In this document: positions 63,331 to 64,000 of the stretch, piece by piece
Layout of the letters: each line of letters begins with the position of its first letter
Position numbering within the stretch: position 1 is the stretch's first letter
Origin: Caballeronia sp. SEWSISQ10-4 2
GTDB lineage: Bacteria; Pseudomonadota; Gammaproteobacteria; Burkholderiales; Burkholderiaceae
Direction: 5' to 3'
DNA: 64,000 bases
NCBI RefSeq assembly: GCF_030464885.1
Contig: NZ_JALPRJ010000024.1
Location: 41,264 to 105,263, forward strand
Made by a program: the position numbers and the translations under genes
The notes under the pieces: model-generated
What the model was told of the DNA's origin: nothing
The model's input: the letters and a program-made list of their open reading frames with translations, nothing else
The model's database searches: none

Positions 63331-64000
63331 TCGGCACTCCCTCGGGCAAACGCTCGCCTGCTTTCAGCGCGGCGAAACAGGCGTGGATCGCACGCCATGC
63401 ATCCGCACCGCCCGACAAGCCGCGCCAGCGCGCACGAATCACGCCGGTCAGCGCATAACACTGGTCGATAGGCACGCGGTAATGCTCACGCGCGCCTTCC
63501 ACGCGGTTCACCAACAGCGCTTCAACGTCAGGTTCGAGGGTATCGAGAATGGGGTTATCGGCGACCAGGCGATCCCACGCGCTCAGGTCGAGCGACGATT
63601 GCATCGCGCCGGCCGCACCGGGGTACATCGCGATCACGCGTTGTGCCGCCGAATCCCGGTAGAAAAACGCGATGCCGATCGGGATCGCCAGCGCGTCCCA
63701 TTGTTCGTCGCCAAGATGAAAGCCGCTAAGCCAGGTACCGCGTTCCGGCACCCGCTTATATCGCGCATTCTGCTGATTGCCGAACAGCAGCGCGCACGCG
63801 CGGCAGCAGCAACGCAGCGCATGCTGCTCCAGTTCAACCAGATGCGGATGGACATTGTCGAGCGGTTCGCCACACAGTTCGCATAGCGTCGTCACCGGCG
63901 GGCGGGCAAACGTCCGCAACGCGGCAACCCAGCCGCGTTGTCCGGGTTGTCCGGGTTGTCCGGGTTGTCCGGGTTGTCCGGGTTGTCCGGGTTGTCCGGG
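63323..64000 (-). CDS. DUF5947-like protein of group 1h hydrogenase clusters (5' end outside window)
   Basis: From the internal TTG at 63919 the frame encodes 198 residues: LCELCGEPL and LRCCCRACALLFG (Cys motifs, possible metal site), DEQWDALAIPIGIAFF, PDVEALLVNR and VPIDQCYALTG, typical of DUF5947 proteins of group 1h hydrogenase clusters. The frame stays open to the window edge, with an N-terminal Pro-Gly-Gln tract from the tandem repeat, so the true start is probably beyond 64000. Partner of the DUF6084-like gene, which it overlaps. Confidence 0.8.
   Translation of the reverse strand, partial: PGQPGQPGQPGQPGQPGQPGQRGWVAALRTFARPPVTTLCELCGEPLDNVHPHLVELEQHALRCCCRACALLFGNQQNARYKRVPERGTWLSGFHLGDEQWDALAIPIGIAFFYRDSAAQRVIAMYPGAAGAMQSSLDLSAWDRLVADNPILDTLEPDVEALLVNRVEGAREHYRVPIDQCYALTGVIRARWRGLSGGADAWRAIHACFAALKAGERLPEGVPNA
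63938..64000. repeat. Seven or more 9-bp tandem repeats (TTGTCCGGG) at the right edge
   Basis: Seven identical 9-base copies run to the last base of the window. On the minus strand they encode (Pro-Gly-Gln)7 in frame with the DUF5947-like gene. Confidence 0.95.

Noticed and set aside
63938..64000. CRISPR array
   Set aside because: The repeat is a continuous 9-base tandem array without spacers.

Overview
The window is high-GC DNA of a betaproteobacterium in Burkholderia sensu lato. Gene content, gene order and protein sequences point to Paraburkholderia or Caballeronia; this is inferred from reading, not from a search. Genes are dense, with long overlapping operons, mostly on the minus strand. 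One tRNA gene is present. I found no CRISPR array, no complete insertion sequence and no rRNA.

Region 1 (1-31.8 kb) is mostly core metabolism and housekeeping. mltG (cut by the window edge) faces ygfZ and an NRDE-family gene. A minus-strand block (9.9 to 2.1 kb) carries fatty-acid beta-oxidation functions: a crotonase/3-hydroxyacyl-CoA dehydrogenase fusion, nicotinamidase, thiolase, Dabb protein, PaaI-type thioesterase, enone-reductase-like MDR, SDR and an HSL-type esterase. A possible TetR-type palindrome lies upstream. Next come a decayed rhuM-like gene, an acyl-CoA ligase, selO, msrB, yciB, a bolA-like gene, a periplasmic parvulin, purL, dadA, the NAD(P)HX repair gene, pgi, the divergent ybbA/tesA pair, a small lipoprotein, ppiD, tRNA-Asp and an MFS transporter.

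Region 2 (32.0-51.0 kb) is an aryl polyene (APE) pigment cluster. Sixteen minus-strand genes, each overlapping the next, encode a chain-length factor, acyltransferase, two ACPs, a membrane protein, a ligase-dehydratase fusion, a glycosyltransferase-acyltransferase fusion, an aromatic amino acid ammonia-lyase, a thioesterase, a LolA-like carrier, an MMPL exporter, three ketosynthases, a dehydratase and a ketoreductase. A lipoprotein gene follows. Beyond it, a flavin-dependent halogenase-like gene and a SAM methyltransferase gene are divergent. This suggests a halogenated and methylated aryl polyene, related in design to xanthomonadin. A 591-bp AT-richer leader holding a perfect inverted repeat precedes the operon.

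Region 3 (51.4-64.0 kb) starts with a NodB-type deacetylase. It then carries a [NiFe]-hydrogenase accessory operon on the minus strand. In transcription order it encodes a DUF5947-like protein, a DUF6084-like protein, an unknown 465-residue protein, a maturation protease, a 34-residue DUF6893-like protein, HypF, HypC, a SIS-domain protein, HypD, HypE, HypA, HypB and a NiCoT nickel transporter, ending in a terminator. DUF5947 and DUF6084 together are typical of group 1h (high-affinity, 'actinobacterial-type') hydrogenase loci, so the structural subunits are expected just past the right edge. The DUF5947 reading frame is open at the edge and begins with seven in-frame Pro-Gly-Gln repeats.
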